This document shows positions 21,957-33,441 of a stretch of DNA of 64,000 bases, piece by piece (within the stretch, counting starts at the first letter, position 1; every line of letters begins with the position of its first letter). Below the pieces are notes generated by a model. It had not been told where the DNA came from. It searched no databases and saw only the letters and a list, made by a program, of their open reading frames with translations. Source of the stretch: Gnetum montanum (Eukaryota; Streptophyta; Gnetopsida; Gnetales; Gnetaceae). Made by a program: the position numbers and the translations under genes. The stretch spans positions 259,211-323,210 of the forward strand of contig MNCI01005250.1 of assembly GCA_015680685.1 (NCBI GenBank), written 5' to 3'.

Positions 21957-21962
21957 CACGTG
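21957..21962. promoter_or_regulatory. G-box (CACGTG) upstream of J8-like gene
   Basis: Palindromic CACGTG in the context GGACACGTGGAT, about 570 bases before the start codon. G-boxes bind bZIP and bHLH factors of light and abscisic acid responses. It lies in a locally GC-richer stretch (21760-22010), unlike the flanks. Confidence 0.5.
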
Positions 21963-21995
21963 GATCTGACGAAGCAAACAAAATTAAACTAAACG

Positions 21996-22009
21996 GATAA
22001 GACGATAAG
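21996..22009 (+). promoter_or_regulatory. Paired I-box (GATAAG) motifs
   Basis: GATAAG at 21996-22001 and 22004-22009, with a third at 21907-21912. Together with the nearby G-box this is the combination found in many light-controlled genes for chloroplast proteins. Function is inferred from motif grouping only. Confidence 0.45.
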
Positions 22010-22289
22010 GCCTCTAATGTGGCGCAAAATTAGAGTACCAACCACGGCATTGTTTTATCCACCGAATATTCTTAAAGTACTTTCTGGGATCCACTGTTAA
22101 CAAAAATCCATCTGCGCAACCTTCTTTTTTTAACCCAAATCCTTGCAATTCCAAACCCAAAACTGCGTGCAAGAACTGGGCCAGTACTTCCTTATTTCTG
22201 GTTTTGGTTATCGTTATCCAGGTTTCTTGCATCAATCCCGTCTTAGTTTGTTTAATTGGGTATTTTTTCTATAATCCTTTTTGGGTAAT

Positions 22290-22359
22290 CCAATCATACA
22301 GGATTGCCCACGTTTATCATTTAACGTCGCATCCACCGGGTCCGCCATTATTATTTAAG
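22290..22359 (+). promoter_or_regulatory. Core promoter of J8-like gene (CCAAT and TATA-like box)
   Basis: CCAAT at 22290-22294 and TATTTAAG at 22352-22359 lie about 235 and 175 bases before the start codon, which would leave a 5' untranslated leader of roughly 140 bases. The leader has a GGTTCT hexamer repeat at about 22472-22493. Confidence 0.5.
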
Positions 22360-22529
22360 TCACCTCTGCTACCCCGGGCCAGCCTCAATTATTGAAACAG
22401 TTCCCCTGGTTCTCATTGTGCCCTCGTTTTGTTCTCTATCATTTCTTGCTCTGTAAATTGTGTCTGGTTGCGGTTCTGGTTCTGGTTCTGGTCTGTTTAT
22501 TAGGGTTGTTAGAGTTCCAAGTTTCGGCA

Positions 22530-23213
22530 ATGGCGATTGTTACAGGAAGATCCTTCGCCGGCAGATTCAAGACGTTGTTGCGGGATGACAGGAATCGCAG
22601 AGGATTCAGCCAAGTGCGCGCAGTGGCCACGATTGCGCCTCTGAGAGAAGACTACGAAGTTCTCAGGGTTAATCCTGGAGCTTCTCAGAAGGATATCAAA
22701 AAGGCCTTCAGGCAGCTCGCTCTGCAGGTAATTTTCGTGGACTATGCTGGATTTAATAAGATTTTGGTCGGTTTCTTGAGATAGTTTTTGTGGGTTTTTT
22801 GTTGCGTTGTTGTTTGGTGTTAACCGTGTCCTGGTTTGGGCATTTCAGTATCACCCTGATGTCTGCAAAGGGGAAAACTGTGGAGTGAAATTTCACCGGA
22901 TAAATCAGGCATACGAGGTTGGTGTTTTTGGATTTGTAATGTCAGGGTTGCTGGATCTTTGATCTGAGTTTTTGGGCATTTTGGAGGCCTTTTTTGATTA
23001 ATGGATTCCTATTGGGGTTTTGTTTTGCAGACATTGATATCAAGTTTGCAGCAGCAGCAGCAACAAGAAGAACAGCAGTGTCATCCTGATTATTATGTGG
23101 AAGAGTTAATGGGGGTCAATGTGGATGGCTGGGATGAGTGGGAAGAATGGATGGGCTGGGAGGGTGCAGGAACCCTTGATTATTCAAACCACATCAACAG
23201 CAGCTTTGTCTAA
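22530..23213 (+). CDS. J8: Chloroplast DnaJ-like chaperone, J8 type (three exons)
   Basis: Exons 22530-22727, 22849-22917 and 23031-23213 join in frame (phase 0, GT-AG introns of 121 and 113 bp) to a 149-residue protein. Residues 1-40 are rich in Arg, Ser and Ala and look like a chloroplast transit peptide. The J domain follows ([20 protein letters not shown], then YHPDVCKG with the HPD motif that stimulates Hsp70 ATPase, then INQAYE). Exon 3 starts with a six-glutamine run and ends with [18 protein letters not shown], the tail signature of Arabidopsis J8 (At1g80920). J8 is a small stromal J protein without Gly/Phe or zinc-finger domains; Arabidopsis J8 is about 160 residues. I chose ATG 22530 because CAATGGCG is a good plant context and fits the family; the frame is open back to an ATG at 22392. 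Confidence 0.9.
22728..22848 (+). other. J8 intron 1
   Basis: GT at 22728 after CTGCAG, AG at 22847-22848 after CATTTC; it splits the J domain just before the HPD motif. Phase 0. Confidence 0.88.
22918..23030 (+). other. J8 intron 2
   Basis: GT at 22918 after TACGAG, AG at 23029-23030 after a T-rich tract (TTTTGTTTTGCAG). Phase 0; it separates the J domain from the tail. Confidence 0.88.
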
Positions 23214-23471
23214 GCGGCATTGCAGCTATTGATTACTCAGTTAACATGAATTTTATGTTTTATTTGTAAAGATTTCCTTGTATAGATATCCCCTCTGGAA
23301 TTTCTTGACCAATACTGGATAAATTATTAAACCCTCTTTTAGATCATGGGTTCCTGTTATCCTGGCAAGAATGTTTTAATTAATTGCCCTCCGTTGCCTG
23401 CCCAGCATCGTGAATACAGTGGGCAGTGCTGCTGAAACTTGTACATAACACATAAATGTTATGCAGGATTC

Positions 23472-23477
23472 AATAAA
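23472..23477 (+). terminator. Polyadenylation signal of J8-like gene
   Basis: Canonical AATAAA 259 bases after the stop codon. It gives a plausible 3' untranslated region of about 280 bases. Confidence 0.6.
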
Positions 23478-23594
23478 AGCTCGATTCAGCAAAATTCGAT
23501 AATTTTCTTTACATCCATGCTATCGAAGTTGCCTAATTTCTGACGCTGCTTTCCGAGATGAAACAATTGCTGATTTGTTCGTCATCAAACATAT

Positions 23595-23915
23595 TTGGAT
23601 AATATTTGCTGTTTCATTACGCTAATGTTACTGTATCTTACCTAATCGGGCAGATGGAATGATCATTTAGTATCGAAATGAAATCCTTTTTCACAACGCT
23701 TAAATTGGAGATGTTTGTCGGCGAAATAGTATTTGCCATTTCATTGTTGCTAATTTTTTGATGTTATCTATAATCTGGTAGATGGAATGATTATTCAGTA
23801 TGGAAAGTAAATCAATCCCCTCCTCGGAAGTGGCAGATCAGCAATGTAACCGGGTGTTGAAAAATATCTGAATCCTTTTCACAACGCTTAAATTGGAAAT
23901 ATTTGCCGACCAAAG
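23595..23915. repeat. Imperfect tandem duplication, period about 188 bp
   Basis: Two units share, in order, a TTTGC-TTTCATT phrase, a GATGGAATGAT-ATT-AGTAT phrase and TTTTCACAACGCTTAAATTGGA (at about 23690 and 23878). The second unit carries extra sequence. It sits just beyond the 3' end of the J8-like gene. Confidence 0.75.
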
Positions 23916-24285
23916 CAAGCAGTCTGAGCCTTTTCCGACCAGAATAAATAATCTATATGACCAACTGACATGAAATGGATATCTAATTGTTGTACTGAAG
24001 TTCAACCGAGGTTTAACAAGCAAAATAAAAGTTTTTACCTTAACCGAAAGGTAAAGAAAATTGGTGCGTTCAATCAACATCTGGATCAGGGGAGGAGCAT
24101 GAAAGTCACTGTGGGACGACCTGGTTAGCCAAGGAGCCACAAAATCAGGAATCGGTCGTGTCAAAACTTGAGCTAAACATGTTGCTTTCAAACGTTGTAT
24201 TGTTTTGGCGTACGTTGGTTGAATTTTTTGTTTTTGCTGTTTTGGAAGCATAAGCAGGTTCATGTTCAGATTCACTGTCACTTAC

Positions 24286-24369
24286 GTTTGGAACTTTGCA
24301 TCCCCAACAATTACAATTGGATCCTGTTTGCTTTCTTGCTGCACAAGTCTCACGCCACTTTGGTATCTT
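24286..24369 (-). other. Possible exon or exon relic, 28 codons
   Basis: On the minus strand, 84 nt lie between a splice-acceptor-like TACGTCAG and a perfect donor GTAAGT. They encode 28 residues rich in Cys and basic residues (KIPKWRETCAARKQ, then CNCWGCK). Length is a multiple of three. I do not recognise the protein and see no flanking exons, so this may be a relic or chance. Confidence 0.25.
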
Positions 24370-24398
24370 CTGACGTACGCAAATGCCGTACCTAATGA

Positions 24399-24530
24399 CT
24401 TTTACCTTTACTTGAATATGACACATCTTGCTTTACTCCACTCAACCTTCTTACTTTTACCTTTACTTGAATATGACACGTCTTGCTTTTCTCCACTTTA
24501 CCTTCTTTGAATAAGACACATTTTTGGTTT
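24399..24530. repeat. 55 bp tandem repeat
   Basis: Units start at 24399 and 24454 (CTTTTACCTTTACTTGAATA in both), with a shorter, diverged third from about 24496. Confidence 0.8.
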
Positions 24531-25499
24531 TCCTAACCCGACTCCGTCATAGTTAAGATTACAGTAAGCCTGCGTGGCCACACGACAATCGCTTGTCACA
24601 GAACCGGTGAAAACTTCCATTTTGCAATCTTAACCGCGATTCCTTCATGGTTACCTTGGTTGCGGTAGCAGTGAAGGGGTTAGGAATGCTCTTCTATCTT
24701 GATGTAACTTACAAAATTTATTTAGGGGTACGGTGGTTATGAAGTGATATAATGGTTATTACTTATTTTTCAGCTATGAGGTTCGATTTCAAAGGACATG
24801 ACTTATGGGAATTACATTTTACTTTAAGTTTGTAAACACTTCTAAGTGAACACCCTCCTTTAAGTGGTTCAAGTGGTTAGCTTATTGTTTTGGTAGGAAA
24901 ATACACACATACACTTTAGCCATCTCTTATCTTTGCTCATATCTTTGCTCATTATTCTTAGTTCAAGTCACACTCGAAGTATCAAAGTATCATTCTAATA
25001 TATCAAGTTGGTTACATGTCATAGGGTGTGTGTATAATCAAACAATTTTTTTGTTTCAACATCATCCACTTAAACTAACACGGCATTATCTATTAAATAA
25101 GCAATAAAAATAGGTATTATTTTTCATTTATCATAAGATAAAAGAATAGCTTGACTTTTAGGGGAAGTGTTGAACCCCAAAAAAATAAATAGTTTGACTT
25201 TTAGTGTTCATTTCTATGTCAACTAAAAGGATGTTTACATAAAATTAAATGTTTAAAAAGTTTTTGTTGTAATGAATTAGATATACTTCTAGGCATATTC
25301 CTACAAAGTATAAATGATAAAAGTGATGTTTGCATATTAAGTGTTTATCAACCAAGGTTATTAAATTCTTTTTAGTTTTATAGTCAATGAGAGGATGCCT
25401 CAAGTGGTTAGTTCATTGTTCAATAAGCATTTGGAGGTAAATTTTTGTCAATTTTAATCACATTTAAGTCATCATTATATTTTTCTAAAGTATCATCAT
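24531..25499. other. AT-rich intergenic DNA
   Basis: No gene recognised. Two stretches with CAAGTGGTTAG (about 24868 and 25399) resemble the tRNA-related start of plant SINEs, but neither has a convincing second box, so I leave them unassigned. Confidence 0.4.
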
Positions 25500-25606
25500 A
25501 TTCACATCTCCTCCACCTCATTCCCTCCCAAGTGCAACAACCTCCACCTACTTAGAAGGTTAAAATCTTTTAGTCAATCATTTATCCTATTGTATTATAT
25601 AGATGC
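25500..25606 (+). mobile_element. LINE fragment, 5' side of a split copy
   Basis: The sequence aligns with 1300-1400 of the LINE at the left of the window: AAGTGCAA, then the YPIVLY-coding phrase TATCCTATTGTATTATATAG. It stops at the LTR edge at 25607 and resumes at 58803 with ATAGTTTGGGGACC, the WG-coding continuation. The two parts are one LINE copy separated by 33 kb of later insertions. Confidence 0.65.
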
Positions 25607-25748
25607 TGATGAGTAATGGTTTTAGTCAACTGCAATGATGTGACTATGTTGACGTAGCCTATGCTACGTTGATGCAATAGCAATAAATACCTAAATACTG
25701 CATTAATGCATAGGTAGCATAATTGTGTCAATTTTATTTCTTGAATTT
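25607..25748 (+). repeat. LTR D (old, apparently solo), part 1 of 3
   Basis: It begins TGATGAGTAATGGTTTTAGTC, alignable with the start of LTR C at 57287. It continues at 33980-34028 and 58185-58802 once elements A2 and C are removed, giving about 807 bp. Flanks GATGC (25602-25606) and GATAC (58803-58807) look like a target duplication with one later change. A palindromic ACGTAGCCTATGCTACGT at about 25654-25671 lies upstream of an AATAAATAC TATA-like box. Confidence 0.6.
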
Positions 25749-26605
25749 TGATGAGTGGCGAGGTACCCCTACACTCAACCATACAAATACGAGTGTTTCA
25801 CGCACGATTTGGTCGAACTTCGCAGACGGGCTAGTTGTGGTATCTAGATAGTTACTCGTAGATCGCAGTCCGCTGTCTTCCCACCTGGACTAGTATTAGC
25901 TTTGTCACGTATGGTTTAGTCCAGAGTGAGGTGTATGATGTATTACTACACTAATGCTACTCCTGGGTATGATGAGAAATAATATTAACTAAGCTAGGAG
26001 AGAGAGATGAGAGAGAATCTAATCTAGCCTCAGTGTGATGAGCATTCGTTCCTTAATCATCTGTACACATCTTGGACCTCGTGCACGACTACCACTAGGA
26101 TTACCAAGCGCATGGCCTAGGTAGGCTACTGGGTTACCAAGAAGTCACACTTAAATGCTTGTGATTAAGTCGTACTCATTCCGCGTTACTAGGAGATAAG
26201 GGTAGAGAGATATTAACTAAGAAAGCAATAAATAACAATAACAATTAAATGATTAAGCTAAGTGGATGCTGCAATGATGAAGTAATCTCGATCTTTATTA
26301 CTGGTCATGTGCATGTCCAAGTACGTCACACTCGAATAAGGATGTCGTACAATTACAATCATCACATTGCGGGTATGCACTGGGAAAAAAGGGTTGAGAG
26401 GAAAAAAAATGACGTATTAAAAACTTAAACTTCAAAACTCTAAAAAACTGCCTACCAAATTTGCCTACCTCTTATTTATAGATGAGCAGACAAGCTGCGA
26501 TATCGCGTACATGATATTGCATCTAGGTTGTGATATCGCATACGTGATATTGCGTACGCGATATCATGGCTACGATATCGCAGCCAACAAATTCATGACT
26601 CATCA
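25749..26605 (-). repeat. A2 3' LTR
   Basis: 857 bp, TGATGAGT...ACTCATCA, a perfect 8 bp terminal inverted repeat. TATA box on the minus strand at 26473-26480; six GATAT palindromes at 26497-26582. The PPT CATGGGAGTA follows on the minus strand at 26606-26615. Confidence 0.88.
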
Positions 26606-26787
26606 TACTCCCATGACTGAATGAAAACTCGTCCTCGAGTTAAACTGAGAACAAGTTCCATTGATTACATAGTGGATAGGTATGGGATAATTGACTAACG
26701 AGTATGGATCCATGCCGTAGTGTGGAATCAAAACAAAATTGAGACACAACACAAAGAAAATCCTATAGCTAAAAAATTGAGTGGAAC

Positions 26788-29573
26788 TCATGTAGTTCCT
26801 GGTGGCGATGGCTCCTCCATGGGTGCCTTTCCCTTGTCTTGTGCTCCAGGTCTTGGGATTTGATGGCGTTGAAGTATGGCCTAGAGGTTCTCCTCTTCAG
26901 TTCGTGGATCCTATGTCGTCCATGCTAATGTTCTAATGTTTGATGGAGTCGACACCTCCCATGGACATGGTAGTTGCTGAAACATTTTATTTGCCTTGAC
27001 ATACCAAGCCGCAAACACCCGTCGTTCCTCCTCGTAAGCTTTGGCTTTGTCTCTATATTCTTGAAAATCTGCAAGCTATTGAGCCAAGTTTGTTGTGACA
27101 TCCTTTTTCCCCTGGTAGCTTGCTTTAACCACCTCAAGTTTAGAATTTGCAACCTCCAATTTTTGCAACAATTTCTTGCATTCCGCAAATTCTGTTTCAT
27201 ATTTGACATAGGTGGTGGCTACCTGTTGCTCAAGCTCTATTCTCGGGTGCCCTACTGTTAACATAGCAAGGTTGGCATACCGCAGGTTTGCCAACTCCAT
27301 GTACTCTGTAAGGTCCTGGATCTGCAGGTCCCGGTTCTTAACTTCCACCTAGTGGGCAAATGCGTATGTGTCCAATATGACCCACTAGTCAATGTGTTGA
27401 GCACTGAGAGCGTTGATGTGGGCCTTGGCCATAGGGATCTCCTTCTCAATGATATGTTTATACATCCCCACCTGGTCTCGGAAGTGCTCCTTTAACTTCT
27501 CATGCCATTTAGCCTCATTCTGCCACACGCTTATTTCAATAGCCATCTTTTGACGGATGGTGCGTACCTCCTCCATCGAGAGGGTTTGATTTTCCCTGGC
27601 TAAGCGGTTCATGTCCTAGTTGACTTTGATTAGTTGTTCTTGCAACTGTTGAAAATGTTCTTTGAGAACATTCTTTTGTTTCTCTACAGAGGTCAACCGA
27701 AGGTTATCAGCAACAAGATGTTTGTTTTCTTCTTGTAAGGCTTTGAGTGCCTTGGTATGTCCATAAGTTTACGCTTGTGCTATAGAGGCATCCCAAACAG
27801 CCTTCTCTTTTTCTTCCGCCACCTTCTTATTCTCAGTTAATATTTTGGTAAGTTGGTCCATTCTGAAAGTGTCCAGCTGGTCCACGGGAACGAATTGAGA
27901 GGGATCTCGTTGTGGTGCTTACAGGGTCACGAGCCTTTCTTGCAATTTTTGCACTTTTGCTTTAGCATGCTCGGCCCTCATCTCTGTTAAGACCAGCTTC
28001 TTCTTGGTGGAAATGATATCTGATTAGATTGCTGTAACATCTTGTGGGATGTCAAACAAGGACGTCATTACTTGTCATGTTTGTAGTAATCGGTCAAGTA
28101 CATCCTCATGTTTCTCATGAGTCATTGAGGTTCCAGCTAGAGTTTGAGCATCCCATGCTCCTGTAAGATCTGCCGATGGCACAACAGGCACATTGAATGA
28201 TTCTTTAATGTGGTCTACGACCACTTCTGTGGCTCCTACTGCATCCTGGTGTTGCATGACCACCACTGTGGCCCCTTCACCAGTTTCTAATTGCACTTGA
28301 AAGGACGTAGAATTCCTTGAGATCTGTTGTGACCAAGTGCTCTCCCCTCCTCCTGTATGGATGGACACTTCACCCCTTGCACAATCTAAAGAAATTGTGG
28401 GCTGTATGGCATCGTTGATGATGCAGAAGAGATTTGCGTCATCACGTCTTCCCCAACTGACTGTCTCAGCAATGGCCCTGAGATGGCTCATCGATGGTCT
28501 GTAATCTTGCAGCGGCGGTGGCGGTTGATCCTGTTGGCTCTGCCTCTTGTTGTTGGCTGGGTCCCGTGCTTGGAAGTTGGCTGGGTCCTGCAAGTTGAGT
28601 TGTAGTTGGCCCTGCTTTCTGTTCTTTTTCTTGTTTCGACCCCAGTGTCTCACCAGTGATTTTCCTTGTAGCTGGTGGCTTTAGCAGTTCGGCATATGAA
28701 GCATTTTGGGCTTTTCGGAGGACATCATTGTTGTATCCTCTAATACCAACACGTTTGCACAACTTCCTGATAAGACAAGGGAAGGGTAATGTAAGCTTCT
28801 CTGTCTTTCGTTCTTCAAAATGCCTCAGAATCTCTGTAAAATATAGATGAGGCAAGTTAGCATTAACCTTTCCCATCAACACTACACATCCTCTTGCCGC
28901 ATATGTTGAAATTCCTTTTAAGCCTTTTGTGGGGAAGAGGTGATAAGTTCCTATTTTGAAATAAATCCTCTTTTCCATTGTCAACTCCCCAAACGTCTTA
29001 TCTTCCTTACCATACATCCTTTCCAACCAAACGTCGTGCATCAGGGTCTGAACGGGTAAACAACTGAGTAACCTTTGGCCCTATATTTGGAAGGTTTAAT
29101 ACTTCTAAAATGGCCTAAATAGAGAAATCAAGAGTCACACCACAAATGTTAACCATGGTGCCTTGTTCTTTGTTGTGCCAAAATTGGTACATTTCCCCTA
29201 AGTACTAGGCATTGCTTTCAGAGAGGATAGGCCATAATGGGGACCCTATGAGGTGATCCCTAACAACCTCCAAAGCAAATTCTGCAAAAGATCCAAAGTT
29301 TAATTCCACAATCACTGCAGTGAATATGGACTTCTCATGGATGGCCTAAACACAATCTTGGGGCAACGTGAGATGTTGTCCCTGTTCAGACACTGCAGTA
29401 GCTCCTCCATCTACTTGCCTTGATTGTACAGTAGCAGGGTCCTCTTAGTGGATACTAAATGATTGTTCCTCCTACTCTACATGCTATCCAGTAGGAACTT
29501 GTCCTTCACCTCTCCTAGGTCGTTTTCTCCCACCTTGAGCAAGACCTTCCTGTTGTCCACATTTTGGGGCTAT
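26788..29573 (-). pseudogene. A2 ORF2 (decayed)
   Basis: Aligns throughout with A1 ORF2. The start codon position (29573-29571) reads ATA and the acceptor before it reads TGTAG, both single changes. Long pieces stay open: 28466-29041 holds YFKIGTYHLFP, GVNANLPHLYF-like and LPFPCLIRKLCKR; 28075-28653 holds the middle region; 26925-27612 holds the coiled-coil part (LKEHFRDQVGMYK, YMELANLRYANLAML). The stop TGA at 26790-26788 follows MEEPSPPGTT. Frameshifts and stops make it non-functional. Conservation with A1, A3 and A4 shows that ORF2 is a family feature. Confidence 0.7.
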
Positions 29574-31348
29574 CTACAATCACACAGGGCCAATCGTTAG
29601 TAAGGTTGTTACCAAAGTTAGGTTATACCTTACTACTTGCCTTAATGGATTTGCTTTATCTTCATGTGATGTTAATTAAAATATCCCCAAAAGATTATAA
29701 TGTTGAATCCTCTTTGCTTAGGTGGTTTCCAAATCTAATTTTCCGTTATAATTAAGGGGATGAAATTATTTTTGACACATTTATCCTTAATTTTATAACT
29801 AATTACCCTTGATAATTTCCTTTGGGTGATGGAAAATTTCAAAAACATTATGTGCTATTCAGCATGTACCCCTCCCCCACGACTAAGCTGAACATTATGT
29901 GTTCAAGTGGGTTCAAACGGAATGAAAATCGGAGGACTAGCGAGCGAGATATGGGTACGAAAGCAAGGGACATGCAATCACAAGTCGTAGAGAGAAATTT
30001 GAAAAACTCCCCCCATGTGAATAGTTGAAAATGATGTTAAGTAGTGTAGGGGGTCATGTATATATAGATTTGTGGGACGCGATATCACATACGTGATATT
30101 GCCGCCTATCAATGTTAAGGAACTATGGAATATACCAAATTTTTAAGACTTTTCTGAAGTTGATGATGTAAACTAAGGACATGTGGATGCGTGTTAAAGG
30201 GTTCCAGGGTAATTTAACTAGTCCTGAAGGCACAAATAATTATGATGGTGTGGAATTAATCAATAAGGGCCTCGGGTGGTAAGGGAGAGAAAAAGGCTAT
30301 GTGATGGTTCATAGGAACGTTCGAATCAGAGGGATAGTAATAAGGGAAAGAATATTGTTGAAAACATGTTGAGCGTAATATATGATGTGTGGGAGATGTG
30401 TTATGAGTGAAAATTACAAAGAATTACGCAAGTGGGTCCTCCCCAAAGCAGGTTCCAACCTATAACCACACTTAAAAGTGTACGTAGGCACTAGAAGGGT
30501 TAATTGTAATCTACATTGGTTCCACAAACCACACACATGTAAGTATCACTGGAATGAGGTAAGAATTCTACGCTATACAAGACACGAGCTATAATTACAT
30601 GAATAGCAAGATGAGACAGACTATAGAAGGGATTGTAGAGATTGGGACATGAGGTAATTGACTCAGGGCACAATGAATCTTGCATGTAAAGTATGATTAA
30701 TGTGTCATTAACCCATCATTCCAAGATCAGGACCAAGTCCATTCCTCTGATCAGTGACACCGCATTGTTTCATCCCATGATGGATGACTACAAGAGTATT
30801 AGAACAACAAGGCGTACGATCACTTGGCATTTTGTTCAAGGGAGGAGTGATTTTTGCTTTGTGGCACTTTCTTTGTTTTGCTTTTTTTTCTTCTTCTTCT
30901 TCTTTTTTCGATTGCTAAATCCAGAGAAGCTGCCAACCTTCAGGAATGGGTGCATGTATTTCCACTGGGACCCCCTAAAACAGCATTGGATTTTTGAGTG
31001 CCTTTTGATTACTCTTACTTCCATTTTGCGTTAGATCTACAAGGATCTTAGTACAACCACGTTGCGTGATAATTTCCATAGACATCACCAAAGAGAATCC
31101 GTAAGTCCCCTTGATGTCATACCCTAATCATTCCCTCTTGATCCATCCCTCTTCATTCTGGGTACAATGAACACAAAATTAATTTTAAGTTTTAAGAATG
31201 TCAAGAATATCACTGTACCCTCGAACAGAACCTCTTATTTATAGAATGGATGAGTGGGTGTAATGGGCTCACTGTCCAAATAATTGATCGCTTAAGACTC
31301 GATAACATAGAACACACCTTAACCAATGAGTCACATGAGTGTTTTATT
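29574..31348 (-). other. A2 spacer between ORF2 and gag
   Basis: Same order of landmarks as the A1 spacer: acceptor-like end, purine tract (29869-29883), TATA and palindromes (30058-30107), antisense frame on the plus strand (30693-31034), and T-rich stretch. It ends at the N at 31349. Confidence 0.65.
30058..30107 (-). promoter_or_regulatory. Internal promoter-like cluster upstream of A2 ORF2
   Basis: GCGATATCAC and GTGATATTGC lie at about 30078-30102 beside TATATATA (30058-30066, a variant of TATAAATA). Fewer palindromes than in A4. Confidence 0.5.
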
Positions 31349-31349
31349 N

Positions 31350-33300
31350 TTTTGAGCATGGTGAGGATTAATAAATGAAAGATGAGGATCCTTGCATGTT
31401 GGAAATATCAAAACTTGGTCATACTTACCCCATTGGGGTTCACACACCTGATTATAGTAAGCATAGTGGGGTAATTTATAAGATGTGGTTCTCGAGTAAA
31501 GAGTTGACCCACTATGATACTTGAGACTGTAAGATGGTATGCAAGGATCAGGATGTCGCTCTCCATGGCTATATTCATTGGGCCATATGGTTGTTGGTGT
31601 GTTAATTGGTGGGCTTGATGAAGTGAGATGAGGTGTTGGGTTCGAAGAGAAGGATGCACCACACTGTTGGACTTGTGTTGAGTTGGAGAATGCGGTGGCC
31701 TTGGAACTGTGTTGTCCCTTCCTACGGTCATGTCTAAAGAAGGGACGTTTTCAATGTTAATGAGGTCTCTCATTGCTATTGGCAATAGTAGCACAAGTAA
31801 CATTCGTGGGTTGTTGCTGTGGTGCAGACACTTCAGGAACAGTTGGTGGCAATGTAGAAGAAGGAAAAGGATGAGAATGTTGAAATTTAGGAGAAGTGTA
31901 AGGTTCACAAGGTGGTGGTTGTGTTGAGGACATGGGCTGATAGTATTGAGGAAAATGATAATGCAGCGAGATATAGTATGTTGACCCAGTTGGGGAAATA
32001 GGATGTTGAACTAGATAAGCATTTAGATTCAGATGATATGAAGGGTGTCTCCAGTTTAGGGATTTCTTCCCCCATGACTGGGATTGTTGCCACTATGATC
32101 AAACACAATATCTTTGTATGAACTCGGGGTGTAATGTGCTTCCCCAGTTCTCATATAAATGTAACAAGATTGGGCATTGGCCCTTGGGGTGATCGTACAG
32201 GCAAATATTGCATTCATATGTGTGATTGGCAGTTGAGCTCTTATTTTTCTCATCCCTTCTTTCCAATTTCCTAATGATATTTTTTCCTTCTTAGGTTGTC
32301 AAAACTCTATCTCCAATAATATCGATATATTCCCCACACTTTTTATGCATCCATTCCAACATCTTATTGATCTTTACCTCAATTTCTTCTAATGATTGTT
32401 GTATTGGTAAAGATGGTTCTTCCTCCTTTAGATCAGTTGATTTCTCCTTTTTATGATTATGGACCTCTGTTAAGCTAAGATTTTGGTCCCGTTGATGTTT
32501 TTCAACACTCTCCCATCTAGCCATTTCTCCTTCTTCTTTTGCTACCTGCTTAATAAGCTCTTGGAATTGATGGGTTCATAGTTTTTATAGTTGACCTTGG
32601 GCATACATCCCTAGGTCTCTCTTGTTTCATCACGAAGCCCATCAATGATATGGCACATTAGCCTTTCCTCGAAGAGCTCATGGCCTGGACAGTTGTTTAA
32701 TAGTGCATAATATCTTTCTAAGGCCATGTCCAAGGGTTCATGTTGTGCTTGTTTCCACTCCTGGATTTGTTTCCTCAGGGCCGCCACTCTTACATAGGTT
32801 TGGTATCTTTCGTTAAAGAGTTCTACCATTGTTGGCCAATGTCATATTGAATTTGGTTTTAACGATCTATACCATACTTTTGCTTGGCCAACGAGTGTCA
32901 TGGGAAAGAGCTTGAGTTTTTGCCAAACGTTATCAATGTTGTTCCATGCATAGGCATCGTAGAAGGCTTGTAATTTTTGTTGCGGATATAAGTCATAGCC
33001 TCCTGAGAAATTGGGAAAGTTGTTTAAATTGAGCCTAGGTAGGCGGCTCTCTTTATGATGCCTATGGGAGATTCGAACAGCCTCTTGTATTTGCGTAAGG
33101 CTTGTAGTGGCCAGTAGGGGTTCATCGTCATCGAGTAAGTTATTCTTTTGTGCGTTGGGACGATGCTACCTTCATTTATATTTATAAGAGACCCCCACCT
33201 TAGATTTTGTACTCCAATCTTCATTGTCATATAATTCGTTGGTTCTCCAATGAATTTCCTTACTAGATGTGGCATTATCGTAGTTGTGAAGGAGAGGCAT
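31350..33300 (-). pseudogene. gag: A2 gag, 3' end lost at an assembly gap
   Basis: ATG at 33300-33298 begins MPLLHNYDN, the conserved family start. Open pieces at 32611-32829 (NERYQTYVRVAALRKQIQEW), 32291-32524 and 31408-31908 carry the gag core, the Lys/Glu-rich linker and the proline-rich tail. The zinc-knuckle segment reads CNICLYDHPKGQC at about 32180-32220. Stops and frameshifts separate the pieces, and the stop codon region is hidden by the N at 31349. Confidence 0.8.
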
Positions 33301-33422
33301 GGTTGTCAAATTGTGTGTGAATTTGTATGTGACTTTTCGTAATTATTTATTCCTAAAAGATATATCGTTAATTCCTATACAATGACCTTGTATGACATAA
33401 GTAATCTAGATAACTAGCACCA

Positions 33423-33440
33423 TCCTCGGCAACAACACCA
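33423..33440 (-). other. A2 primer-binding site (diverged tRNA-Asp type)
   Basis: The plus strand reads TCCTCGGCAACAACACCA next to the LTR edge, matching the tRNA-Asp 3' end at 14 of 18 bases. Confidence 0.7.
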
Positions 33441-33441
33441 A

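Noticed and set aside
22392-22529. Using ATG 22392 as the J8-like start
   Set aside because: It would put a hydrophobic stretch before the transit peptide and leave a very short leader after the TATA-like box; kept only as an alternative.
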